A stretch of DNA of 64,000 nt from an uncultured Saccharospirillaceae bacterium. Its GTDB lineage: Bacteria; Pseudomonadota; Gammaproteobacteria; Pseudomonadales; Oceanobacteraceae. The translations under genes and the position numbers were made by a program. Position 1 is the first letter of the stretch. Every line of letters begins with the position of its first letter. The notes beneath the pieces are model-generated. The model had not been told where the DNA came from. It worked only from the letters and a program-made list of their open reading frames with translations, and did not search any database. Shown here one piece after another: positions 8,930 to 16,951 of this stretch. Location: contig CANNFT010000010.1 in NCBI GenBank assembly GCA_947503895.1, forward strand, positions 124,001-188,000, written 5' to 3'.

Positions 8930-9811
8930 GTGAGCACTCTTTTTTTATTTGGTTTAAAGCATACAGTGTCGAAGCGATTGCCGCAGCGACTGTGGCAGCG
9001 GTTCAAGTTCGCACGCCTGACACGACTCAATACTCGAGCGTCAGCGGCGGTTTTATTGATGAGTTTGACTGCATTTGCACGCGCTGAATTGGAAGTCGGC
9101 TTAGGTATGTCAGTCACTCAGGTGCCTCACTATATTGGCGCTGAGCAGTCCAGTCAGTATTACCTTCCGTTTCCATATTTACGATATCGCAGTAAAACCT
9201 TACAGATTGACCGAAACTTTGTGCAAGCCACGCTATGGGAACAAGGTCGTTGGTTGGCGGTGATGAGTTTCGCGGGAGAAGTGCCGGTTAAAAGCAGCAG
9301 TAATAACGCGCGCAAAGGCATGGCAGATTTAGATTTGATTTTAGAAGCTGGCCCTGCCTTGCAGTACTTCGTTCAAGGAGACCGAATGAAAGATAACGTT
9401 TTTTTGTTCGAGTTACCGTTGCGAGCGGCCGCGAGTACAGACTTTACTCAAATTGCGTATCGCGGTCTGACGTTTAACCCTCGTGCCGTATGGCGGCGGG
9501 GTTACTATATGGACGAGTACTTTGTTAGGCCTCAATTATCGTTTGGTTTGCGGTTTGCGACAGAGCACTTGCACGATTATGTCTACGGTGTCGAGGAAGA
9601 CGATCGAACTGACGCTCGACCCGTTTATACGGCAGAAGCCGGTTATGGTGGCTGGCAGGTTAATTACAGCACGGTCGTGCGGTGGAATAACAAGTTGCTG
9701 GCCGGTTTCATGCGCTATGTTCATATTGAAGGGGCAGCTTTTGAAGACAGCCCCCTTGTAAAACGGGACAATAGCCTTATCTTAGGCCTAGCCTTCGCGC
9801 ATATTTTTTAA
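8930..9811 (+). CDS. MipA/OmpV family outer-membrane protein
   Basis: This 293-residue protein has a long basic n-region (KRLPQRLWQRFKFAR), a hydrophobic core and a likely cut after FARA at about residue 52. The mature part, beginning ELEVGLGM, shows alternating beta-strand sequence, the motif YIGAEQSSQYYLPFPYLRYRS and a terminal phenylalanine (AHIF), the usual end of an outer-membrane barrel. MipA/OmpV proteins are barrels linked to murein-enzyme scaffolding or osmoregulation. The start is a GTG at 8930 with a poor ribosome site, and a second GTG at 8966 is possible. It is 12 bases upstream of the Tim44-domain gene, so the two are likely one operon. Confidence 0.8.
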   Translation: MSTLFLFGLKHTVSKRLPQRLWQRFKFARLTRLNTRASAAVLLMSLTAFARAELEVGLGMSVTQVPHYIGAEQSSQYYLPFPYLRYRSKTLQIDRNFVQATLWEQGRWLAVMSFAGEVPVKSSSNNARKGMADLDLILEAGPALQYFVQGDRMKDNVFLFELPLRAAASTDFTQIAYRGLTFNPRAVWRRGYYMDEYFVRPQLSFGLRFATEHLHDYVYGVEEDDRTDARPVYTAEAGYGGWQVNYSTVVRWNNKLLAGFMRYVHIEGAAFEDSPLVKRDNSLILGLAFAHIF

Positions 9812-9823
9812 TAGGAAACGATT

Positions 9824-10717
9824 GTGAAATTTAGAATTTTTTGGGCTCTGGTAGCCGTAATCTTTATGGGTGGCATGGTATCTGAGCCAGCTGAAGCAAA
9901 GCGATTTGGCAAAGGAGGCTTTGGTAAAACCTATAAATCTTCGCCTTTCAAGTCTGCTTCCCCAGAGAAAAAACAAGCCGGACAAGATAAAAACGCAGAT
10001 GCGGCAGCGGCAGGCAACCAAAATAATTTTGCTAATAAAGCAGCTGGTGGGCGTAAAGGCGGCATGATGGGCGGCTTATTCGGTGGGTTGTTGGCTGGCG
10101 GGTTGTTGGCCTACATGTTTGGCAGCGGCGCATTTGAAGGTGTCCAGTTTATGGATATTTTATTGTTAGCCATTATCGCTTTTATTGCTTTCAAGCTGTT
10201 GAAGCGATTCATGGTGCCTCCGCAACCGGCGACACAAGGGCCTAACGTTTATCGTGAATCCCCTGAGCCATCGGCAGTGGATATGCCAAACCAACAGGGT
10301 GCCGCACCTGTGCAGGCTTCTGCCGCACAAGATACACCGATGAATTTACCAGAAGGGTTTGATGTCAATGGCTTCCTTCAAGGCGCTATTGAGCACTATC
10401 ACACGGTTCAAAAAGCTTGGAATGAAGGTAACCTAGAGACTTTGGCGGAATATGTGTCTCCTGCGTATTTTGCGCAAATAAAGTCTGAACGCGAAGAGAT
10501 GAGCGAAGCGCCCGTTACGGAAATTATAGATTTAGAAGCTGAGTTGGTGCGTGCGGATCAGCATGACGGCGTGCAAGCGTTAAGCATATTGTTCAAGGGT
10601 CTGTGTAAAGACATCACTGAAGGCAGTGAAGACGGTATATTCGATGTTTGGCACTTAGAGAAAAGCAGCGATCAGCCTGGCGCTAGCTGGCTCATTGTGG
10701 GAATCGAAGCCCAGTAA
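9824..10717 (+). CDS. Tim44-like domain membrane protein
   Basis: This 297-residue protein has a signal-like N-terminus ending near PAEAKR, then a basic Gly/Lys/Ser segment. A glycine-rich hydrophobic pair (GGMMGGLFGGLLAGGLLAY and a helix ending FKLLKRF) spans about residues 78-127. The last 125 residues form a Tim44-like domain (GFDVNGFLQGAIEHYHTVQ, then a mixed alpha/beta fold ending in WLIVGIEAQ). Bacterial proteins of this type are widespread and of unknown role. The GTG start at 9824 has AGGAAACG just upstream. A strong terminator follows at 10766 and closes the probable operon with the MipA-like gene. Confidence 0.82.
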   Translation: MKFRIFWALVAVIFMGGMVSEPAEAKRFGKGGFGKTYKSSPFKSASPEKKQAGQDKNADAAAAGNQNNFANKAAGGRKGGMMGGLFGGLLAGGLLAYMFGSGAFEGVQFMDILLLAIIAFIAFKLLKRFMVPPQPATQGPNVYRESPEPSAVDMPNQQGAAPVQASAAQDTPMNLPEGFDVNGFLQGAIEHYHTVQKAWNEGNLETLAEYVSPAYFAQIKSEREEMSEAPVTEIIDLEAELVRADQHDGVQALSILFKGLCKDITEGSEDGIFDVWHLEKSSDQPGASWLIVGIEAQ

Positions 10718-10765
10718 TAGCTTCATCTCCTAGGCCACCTGTTGAGTGGCGCCAGAAAAGTGCTA

Positions 10766-10807
10766 CCAGAAAAAAGCCGATCATATCCATGATCGGCTTT
10801 TTTCTGG
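10766..10807 (+). terminator. strong terminator with 19-bp stem
   Basis: A perfect 19-bp inverted repeat (CCAGAAAAAAGCCGATCAT and its complement, loop ATCC) contains A and T runs on either side of a GC-rich core. It can work in both directions and ends the MipA/Tim44 operon. Confidence 0.92.
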
Positions 10808-10958
10808 GTCGAGAAACCACGCAGGCTGAAATAATTAAACGGAATAAGTCTATTACGTCCTGTTATGAGTCGATTGAGATAGCAAGTGAGCCACTGGCGC
10901 CATGGCCCATGCCTGCTGCGGGTAAGTCAAATTGTGCGTTAGATCCCGTAGTTATTTA

Positions 10959-10974
10959 GTAAACATTTGTTTGC
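10959..10974. promoter_or_regulatory. possible PsrA/TetR-type operator upstream of desaturase
   Basis: The inverted repeat GTAAACATTTGTTTGC has AAAC and GTTT half sites separated by four bases. This resembles the AAAC-N4-GTTT sites bound by the fatty-acid sensor PsrA of Pseudomonas. It sits just upstream of the -35 element of the desaturase gene. Only one site is present and no psrA gene is in the window, so this is a candidate only. Confidence 0.4.
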
Positions 10975-10978
10975 TGAA

Positions 10979-11007
10979 GTGACCTAAAGGGAGCACTTGG
11001 GTATACT
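10979..11007 (+). promoter_or_regulatory. probable sigma-70 promoter of desaturase
   Basis: A -10 hexamer TATACT lies at 11002-11007, and a weak -35 GTGACC lies 17 bases upstream at 10979-10984. The distance to the ATG at 11088 is about 75 bases, giving a short leader. Confidence 0.5.
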
Positions 11008-11087
11008 GGTATGCGGTTTCGGCTAGAAAGGATGGTGCATCATTTCTCTCGAAGTCACTGGAATCCAATTTAAAGAAGAATAATCTT

Positions 11088-12266
11088 ATGTTTCAGCAAG
11101 GTTTATTAGAGCTGACAGGGTGGCAAACACTCGGTTATGCCCTCGTTCTGACTCACATCTCTATCGTCGCCGTCACTATTTATTTGCATCGTTGCATGGC
11201 TCACAGAGCAATGGACATGCACCCGATCTTGTCCCATTTCTTTCGCTTTTGGATTTGGTTTACGACCTCTACGATCACCAAAGAATGGGTTTCCATTCAT
11301 CGCAAACACCATGCGAAATGTGAAACAGAAGACGACCCTCACTCACCTGTCGTTAAAGGCTTAAAGACTGTGTTATTGAATGGGGCCGAGCTGTATAAAA
11401 CAGAAAGTGAAAACGAAGAAACCTTGAGTCGATACAGCCGTGGTTGTCCAGAAGATTGGATTGAGCATAACCTCTATCAAAGACATAAGTACTTAGGTAT
11501 CTACACGTTACTGGCGCTGCAAATACTGTTGTTGGGGCCGATTGGTATTACGGTTTGGGCGGTACAAATGTTGTGGATGCCGGTACATGCCGCCGGTATT
11601 ATCAATGGTGTTGGTCATGCGCTGGGATATCGTAATTTTGAATGCAGCGATGCCGCGACCAATATTTCACCGATTGCAATTTGGATCGGTGGGGAAGAGC
11701 TGCACAATAACCACCACACATACCCTAATTCCGCCAAGTTGTCGGTCAAAAAATGGGAGTTTGATATCGGCTGGATGTACATTCGTATGTTCCAAACGTT
11801 GGGCCTAATCAAAAACATCCGTCAGGGGCCAGTTGCTCGCTTAGACACCAATAAGCAGACACTAGACCATGATGCTGCGATAGCCGCAGCGAATAATCGT
11901 TTTCAAATCATGGCTAAATTTCGTCGACATGTTATTGCACCAATGGTCAAAAAAGAGCGTGCATTGGCTGACGAAAAGATTGCGCCATTGTTCAAGCGGG
12001 CTAAGCGCATCCTTGCTCGTGAAGAAACTCTCCTAAACGATCATTACCGAGAGCAACTTTCTGAATTGGTGCATAACAACGAAGTCATTAAAACGGTGTA
12101 TCACATGAAGCAGGAGCTGCAAGCGGTATGGCAAAAACGTACGGCTAGCCGTGAAGAATTGCTGCAAGCCTTGCAAGACTGGTGTCATCGGGCGGAAGCT
12201 ACAGGCATTCGAGCACTGCAAGAGTTTGCTGATAATCTCAAACAATATTCCACTAAAATGGCGTAA
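11088..12266 (+). CDS. acyl-lipid/acyl-CoA desaturase (delta-9 type)
   Basis: This 392-residue membrane diiron desaturase introduces a double bond into saturated acyl chains. All three histidine boxes are present: HRCMAH (34-39), HRKHH (71-75) and HNNHH (206-210). Hydrophobic segments lie at about 15-32, 48-62, 137-155 and 157-172. The order and the HRxMAHRA context match the stearoyl-CoA/DesC-type delta-9 group rather than the DesA phospholipid type. The C-terminal 130 residues (about 260-392) form a charged, helical extension with no histidine box, which makes the protein longer than the catalytic core needs. It has its own promoter and a terminator at 12317. Confidence 0.88.
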   Translation: MFQQGLLELTGWQTLGYALVLTHISIVAVTIYLHRCMAHRAMDMHPILSHFFRFWIWFTTSTITKEWVSIHRKHHAKCETEDDPHSPVVKGLKTVLLNGAELYKTESENEETLSRYSRGCPEDWIEHNLYQRHKYLGIYTLLALQILLLGPIGITVWAVQMLWMPVHAAGIINGVGHALGYRNFECSDAATNISPIAIWIGGEELHNNHHTYPNSAKLSVKKWEFDIGWMYIRMFQTLGLIKNIRQGPVARLDTNKQTLDHDAAIAAANNRFQIMAKFRRHVIAPMVKKERALADEKIAPLFKRAKRILAREETLLNDHYREQLSELVHNNEVIKTVYHMKQELQAVWQKRTASREELLQALQDWCHRAEATGIRALQEFADNLKQYSTKMA

Positions 12267-12316
12267 GTTGGTTTGAGCTGACGGCATGCCCAGTGATCGC
12301 GAATACTGCACCACTC

Positions 12317-12341
12317 AAAAGAACCTTCGGGTTCTTTTTTT
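12317..12341 (+). terminator. terminator after desaturase
   Basis: The stem AAAAGAACC / GGTTCTTTT has a TTCG tetraloop and is followed by a T run. Confidence 0.88.
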
Positions 12342-12513
12342 GTTTATAGCGGGAAAGAGAGCGTGACTGGACAAACATGTGCGTATACTCAGCACAGTCT
12401 CTGGTTTCAGGTATTTCAAAAAAGGCTGTTCGATCACAGTCAAATTGAACTCAGTCCATTATGATTTGTCGGTAATCATACGCGTTTTAGTCAGTGGCCA
12501 TAGGTACCGTTAA

Positions 12514-13341
12514 GTGAAGCACTTTTCTCTTTCTCGATTAGGATTGAATGGGCTGGTAAGCCTCATTCTGTACATCTTCAGTGTTCAGGTTCATGCCAGT
12601 GAGTACAAGGCGCTGGTGGACAGCCCATTGGTGGCGTCGCGATTAGCTCTTATCGAAAACAGTGTTTATAAATTAATTGGGCAAGACGCGACCTTGCCAA
12701 CCGAGACTCGGTCGGCTGTACTCGCAACGTTTTCCGCTACCTTTGAACAAGAATCAATGAAGGTGGAAATTCAAGAGCGCTTGGAATTTGAACTTGAAGC
12801 GCATCAGGCTAAGTCTATTCGCCAGTGGTTTGAGCAGGGCCTAGGTGTTGAAATTATCAAATTAGAAAAGCGCTCCTTGAATCCCGCCGCGGCCAATACT
12901 GCTTACACCACGTCGAACATGGGTTCCTCAGCACAAGTGACGCCGGTAAACGACGCCACTGAAAATGTACGCAAAATCCGTATTCGCCAATTGGATACGT
13001 ACCTAGGCTATACCCAACTTCAAGTGTCTTTGCTCGACTCACTTAAAAAATTAGTTGGGCTAGCACTGTCGGCGGAAATGGGCCAAAGCCCGTATTTAGA
13101 AACCATCAACAATATACTTGGCACCGTCATCGCCTCTAGCCAGCAAGTGATTCAATACCGCAGCGAAGCGTTTCTTAAGAAAGTCTATGCGCCGCTCACA
13201 CCAGATGAAATGAAAGTCTTTGTTGAATATATGGACGAGCCAACCAGCCGAGCCTTCAACCAAGTGATGATTGATGTTCTGCATGAGACACTCCTTGCCA
13301 CCATTACTTTGGTGGCGAATAAATCATTGAATCAGCCATAG
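12514..13341 (+). CDS. hypothetical exported protein, DUF2059-like C-terminus
   Basis: This 275-residue protein has a signal peptide ending near VHAS (about residue 29). It is mostly helical, with a low-complexity Ala/Thr/Ser stretch at about 125-150. The C-terminal segment YRSEAFLKKVYAPLTPDEMKV (written here only in part as LTPDEMKVFVEYMDEP) resembles the helical DUF2059 pattern of a Thr-Pro-Glu-Glu turn followed by a short helix pair, but the match is weak. The start is a GTG at 12514 with AGG nine bases upstream. No function can be given. It stands alone between two gene-free stretches. Confidence 0.6.
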   Translation: MKHFSLSRLGLNGLVSLILYIFSVQVHASEYKALVDSPLVASRLALIENSVYKLIGQDATLPTETRSAVLATFSATFEQESMKVEIQERLEFELEAHQAKSIRQWFEQGLGVEIIKLEKRSLNPAAANTAYTTSNMGSSAQVTPVNDATENVRKIRIRQLDTYLGYTQLQVSLLDSLKKLVGLALSAEMGQSPYLETINNILGTVIASSQQVIQYRSEAFLKKVYAPLTPDEMKVFVEYMDEPTSRAFNQVMIDVLHETLLATITLVANKSLNQP

Positions 13342-13771
13342 TTACCTCCAGCCTCCGCCCACCCATGGGTAACCCTGCTGACCGCGACATGATGCATCAC
13401 CTGTTGCCCTCATAGCCCCGCAACATGCGGGGTTCAGTGTGAAAAAGCCGATGGTTAATGACTGTTTGATTAGACGATCGGTTCAGCACATCATTCGTTA
13501 GTGAGACAAAATGCGAAAAATCATCAGCATTGTTCGTAAATAACAACAACCTATTCCTATTTAGCGAATTATCTTTTCGTCTAATCCTGACTACTATTCA
13601 ACTGCTGCCTTACTGAGTAATTAATACGGGTTTTAAAGCCAATGGGATCGACACGTGATGAGACAGCGTGAGCACCGATCCTCCGAGCTTTAAAGGCTGA
13701 ATTGGTGCAAATAACCGGGCAGCGGTAGATAACTAGAGAATCATAAGATTTACAACGGGAGCACCTAAAAC
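13342..13771. other. gene-free stretch with one small hairpin
   Basis: This 430-base stretch contains the perfect hairpin CCCCGCA-ACA-TGCGGGG at 13416-13432, which has no T run, and presumably the promoter of the MMPL exporter gene. Nothing else was recognised. Confidence 0.5.
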
Positions 13772-16114
13772 ATGATTGAGCAATTTGCCAAATCCATGGT
13801 CAAGTGGCGATGGCCGGTCGTTATATTGACTTTGGTAATGGTATTTTTAGCCGCTGGCGGTTTACAGCGCTTAGGCTTTCAAACGAATTATCGGGTGTTT
13901 TTCGCAGAAGGTAATCCTCAATTAGAGGCCTTTGACACGTTACAGAACACTTATACAAAATCGGACAACGTGCTGTTCATGTTGATACCGAAAGACGGTG
14001 ACGTGTTTGATAAAGAAACATTAAGCATGGTGTATGAACTGACGGTCGATGGTTGGCAATTGCCATTTTCAACGAGAGTCGATTCTATCGCTAACTATCA
14101 ACACACTGTGGCGGAAGAAGATGACTTATTGGTAGAGGATTTAATTCTCGATCCTCAAACGCTTTCCCCAGATCGAATTGAATACATCAAGAATGTGGTG
14201 ATCAATGAACCTCAGTTAAGGCAAAGAATGATTGCGCCTGAGGGCCATGTGACAGCCGTCAATGTCACCTTGCAGTTTCCTGAAAAATCACCGTTTGAAA
14301 TTCAGGAGGTCGCCATTGCTGCACGCGAGTTAGTGAGTAAATACCAAGAAAAGTACCCTAATATTCGTGTTGAATTGACCGGAATGGCGATGATGAGCAA
14401 CGCCTTCTCTGAAGCTTCACAAGCAGACATGCAATCTCTAGTGCCATTGATGTTCCTCGTCGTATTAGTGACCTTGGCAGTACTCCTGCGCTCAATCAGT
14501 GGGACATTCAATACTTTGTTAGTGATTGCGATGTCGATTGTGACAGCAATGGGGTTAGCCGGTTGGGCAAATGCCACCATTACACCGCCTGTCGCCAGTG
14601 CCCCTACCATAATTTTGACCATGGCCGTTGCCGATGCCGTGCATCTTTTGGTAACCATGCGTCAGAATATGCGTCACGGAATGACGAAGTTTGATGCTAT
14701 TTCTGAAAGCGTTCGCATTAATTTTATGCCCGTGTTCATCACCAGCTTAACGACCGCGATTGGTTTCTTGACCATGAATTTTAGCGAAGCCCCTCCATTC
14801 CATGTATTAGGCAACACTGTAGCAACCGGTGTACTGGTGGCCTTTGTTCTTTCCGTTACATTTTTGCCTGCGTTGGCTGCGATTTTGCCAATGAAAGTCA
14901 AACAGGCAGACCCAAGTGTGTTGGAAAATTCAATGATGGATAAGCTGGCGGATTTTGTTATTGCGAAGCGCCGTGCATTGTTTATTGGAACGATCATCAT
15001 CACAGTGGGGCTCGTGGCCGCCATTCCAAATAATGAAATAAATGATGAGTTCGTAAAGTACTTTGATACCAGCGTTGACTTTAGACGCGCCTCAGATTAC
15101 GGCAATGAAAACTTGATCAGTGTATACAACATCGAGTATTCATTGAGCACCCAAACCAGTGGTGGTATTTCTGAACCGCAATTTCTATTTGATGCGAAAC
15201 GATTCTCAGACTGGTTAAGAACGCAACCAGAAGTTCTGCATGTCAGCACAATCTCTGATACGTTTAAACGACTCAACAAAAGTATGCATGGCGACGATGA
15301 ATCTTGGTATAAATTACCGGAGTCTCGGGACTTAGCGGCGCAGTATTTATTGTTATACGAATTATCGTTGCCCTATGGCTTAGATCTTAATGATCAGATT
15401 GATATTGATAAATCGGCAACGCGCATTGTGGCGACGGTTGAAAATCAATCGTCAAAAAGCATGTTGATGTTGGAGCAGAAGTACGCTGATTGGTTGGAAA
15501 AGGAAATGCCCTACATTGATGTTTATGGTGCGAGCCCCAGTCTTATGTTTGCACATATCGGACAACGAAACGTAAATTCAATGGTCGGTGGAACCATGTT
15601 AGCGCTCGTGCTTATTTCATTCATACTGATCATTGCACTTCGCTCGTTGCGCATTGGTGTATTAAGCTTGGCACCGAACCTGATTCCTGCGGGTCTAGCT
15701 TTTGGTATGTGGGGTTTAATGGTGGGAGAGGTGGGCATGAGCCTAGCGACTGCCGCTGGTATGACGTTGGGCATCGTGGTTGACGATACCGTCCACTTCC
15801 TTTCAAAATATTTGCGTGCTCGCCGCGAAAAAGGCTTTACGAGTGAAGAAGCCGTAAGATATGCCTTTAGGACAGTAGGCGTTGCATTGAGTGTCACGAC
15901 TGTCGTACTTTGTTTAGGATTTGGCGTTTTGGCGTTGTCTTCCTTTAAAATGAATGCCGATATGGGACTGATGACAGCGATGACCATCTTTATTGCTTTG
16001 GTGGTCGACTTTTTATTCTTACCTGCACTATTAATGAAAATTGACGGAAATAAGGACCGATCGAATGAAACAGTTACTAAGCGCTCTGGCGCTAACAGCT
16101 CTGCTACCGCTTAA
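13772..16114 (+). CDS. MMPL/RND superfamily exporter (sterol-sensing-like)
   Basis: This 780-residue inner-membrane transporter has the duplicated RND layout: one N-terminal helix (17-37), a large periplasmic loop, a bundle of helices at about 220-375, a single helix near 400-418, a second loop and a second bundle at about 600-760. Conserved membrane acids lie in MAVADAVHLL and GIVVDDTVHFLSKY, which carry the proton relay in this superfamily. MMPL-type proteins with this short length generally move lipids or other hydrophobic molecules rather than act as tripartite drug pumps. It overlaps the next gene, a LolA-like periplasmic protein, which supports lipid or lipoprotein traffic to the outer membrane. 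A GGGAG ribosome site supports the ATG. Confidence 0.85.
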   Translation: MIEQFAKSMVKWRWPVVILTLVMVFLAAGGLQRLGFQTNYRVFFAEGNPQLEAFDTLQNTYTKSDNVLFMLIPKDGDVFDKETLSMVYELTVDGWQLPFSTRVDSIANYQHTVAEEDDLLVEDLILDPQTLSPDRIEYIKNVVINEPQLRQRMIAPEGHVTAVNVTLQFPEKSPFEIQEVAIAARELVSKYQEKYPNIRVELTGMAMMSNAFSEASQADMQSLVPLMFLVVLVTLAVLLRSISGTFNTLLVIAMSIVTAMGLAGWANATITPPVASAPTIILTMAVADAVHLLVTMRQNMRHGMTKFDAISESVRINFMPVFITSLTTAIGFLTMNFSEAPPFHVLGNTVATGVLVAFVLSVTFLPALAAILPMKVKQADPSVLENSMMDKLADFVIAKRRALFIGTIIITVGLVAAIPNNEINDEFVKYFDTSVDFRRASDYGNENLISVYNIEYSLSTQTSGGISEPQFLFDAKRFSDWLRTQPEVLHVSTISDTFKRLNKSMHGDDESWYKLPESRDLAAQYLLLYELSLPYGLDLNDQIDIDKSATRIVATVENQSSKSMLMLEQKYADWLEKEMPYIDVYGASPSLMFAHIGQRNVNSMVGGTMLALVLISFILIIALRSLRIGVLSLAPNLIPAGLAFGMWGLMVGEVGMSLATAAGMTLGIVVDDTVHFLSKYLRARREKGFTSEEAVRYAFRTVGVALSVTTVVLCLGFGVLALSSFKMNADMGLMTAMTIFIALVVDFLFLPALLMKIDGNKDRSNETVTKRSGANSSATA

Positions 16115-16862
16115 TGTAGCCACGGCCATTGAACATACCGGTACACCTGCTGAAAAAGGCTTGTCTATCGCCAAAGAAGCAGACGCTCGGAATGAAGGTT
16201 GGGTCGACAGCGAAGCCAGCATGACGATGATTTTGCGCAACCGACAAGGGCAGGAAAGCGAACGCGAATTGCGCATCAAAAGCTTAGAAGTGACAGGCGA
16301 CGGCGATAAAAGCATGTCCATCTTTGATACACCGAAAGATGTACGTGGTACCGCAATGTTGACGTTCTCACATGTAAAAGAGGCCGATGAGCAATGGATG
16401 TTTCTACCTGCTGTCAAACGCGTTAAACGCATCTCTTCAAAAAACAAATCCGGCCCATTTATGGGCAGCGAATTTGCATTCGAAGATTTAAGCTCGTTTG
16501 AAGTTGATAAGTACAGCTATCAATATCTGAAAGATGAAAAAGTGAATGGGCAAGATTGCTTTGTCGTAGAAGTTAAACCTGAATATGAATACTCTGGTTA
16601 CACCCGCCAAATTTTATGGATGGACAAATCAGAATATCGTGTTCAAAAAGTTGAATACTATGACCGAAAAAATGCTCTGTTAAAAACTCAAACCTTTAAT
16701 GACTATCGACAGTACCTAGGTAAATTCTGGCGTGCGCACGACATTAAAATGGTGAATCATCAGACGGGTAAAAGTACCGATCTAAAATGGGGTGATTATG
16801 CTTTTAAAGTGGGTCTAGATGAAAAAGATTTCACTAAAAACAGCTTGAAACGAGCGAAGTAG
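16065..16862 (+). CDS. outer membrane lipoprotein-sorting (LolA-like) protein
   Basis: This 265-residue protein has a signal peptide (MKQLLSALALTALLPLNVATA). The ATG at 16065 is chosen because AAGGA lies eight bases upstream, even though this makes the gene overlap the exporter by 50 bases. The mature protein shows the half-barrel LolA/LolB-like pattern of COG2834 members: long beta strands, a WMFLPAVKRVKRIS loop, FMGSEFAFEDLS, and a YTRQILWMDKSEYRVQKVEYYD strand pair. Such proteins are almost always encoded beside MMPL exporters. I infer that it takes a hydrophobic cargo from the exporter across the periplasm. A terminator follows at 16877. Confidence 0.85.
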   Translation: MKQLLSALALTALLPLNVATAIEHTGTPAEKGLSIAKEADARNEGWVDSEASMTMILRNRQGQESERELRIKSLEVTGDGDKSMSIFDTPKDVRGTAMLTFSHVKEADEQWMFLPAVKRVKRISSKNKSGPFMGSEFAFEDLSSFEVDKYSYQYLKDEKVNGQDCFVVEVKPEYEYSGYTRQILWMDKSEYRVQKVEYYDRKNALLKTQTFNDYRQYLGKFWRAHDIKMVNHQTGKSTDLKWGDYAFKVGLDEKDFTKNSLKRAK

Positions 16863-16876
16863 ATTGGTCGCGCATT

Positions 16877-16911
16877 AAAAAAAGGGGAAGTGAAAGCTTC
16901 CCCTTTTTTTG
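16877..16911 (+). terminator. terminator after exporter/LolA-like operon
   Basis: The stem AAAAAAAGGGGAAG / CTTCCCCTTTTTTT has a short TGAAAG loop and is followed by T-rich sequence. The A and T arms make it usable by the convergent gene downstream too. Confidence 0.9.
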
Positions 16912-16951
16912 TTTTGTTTTTATGTGACGTCAAATATTCCCCGCCAAACCA

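Noticed and set aside
13416..13432. Hairpin CCCCGCA-ACA-TGCGGGG as an intrinsic terminator
   Set aside because: It has no T run on either side and lies far (75 bases) from the gene end, so it is only noted as a hairpin.
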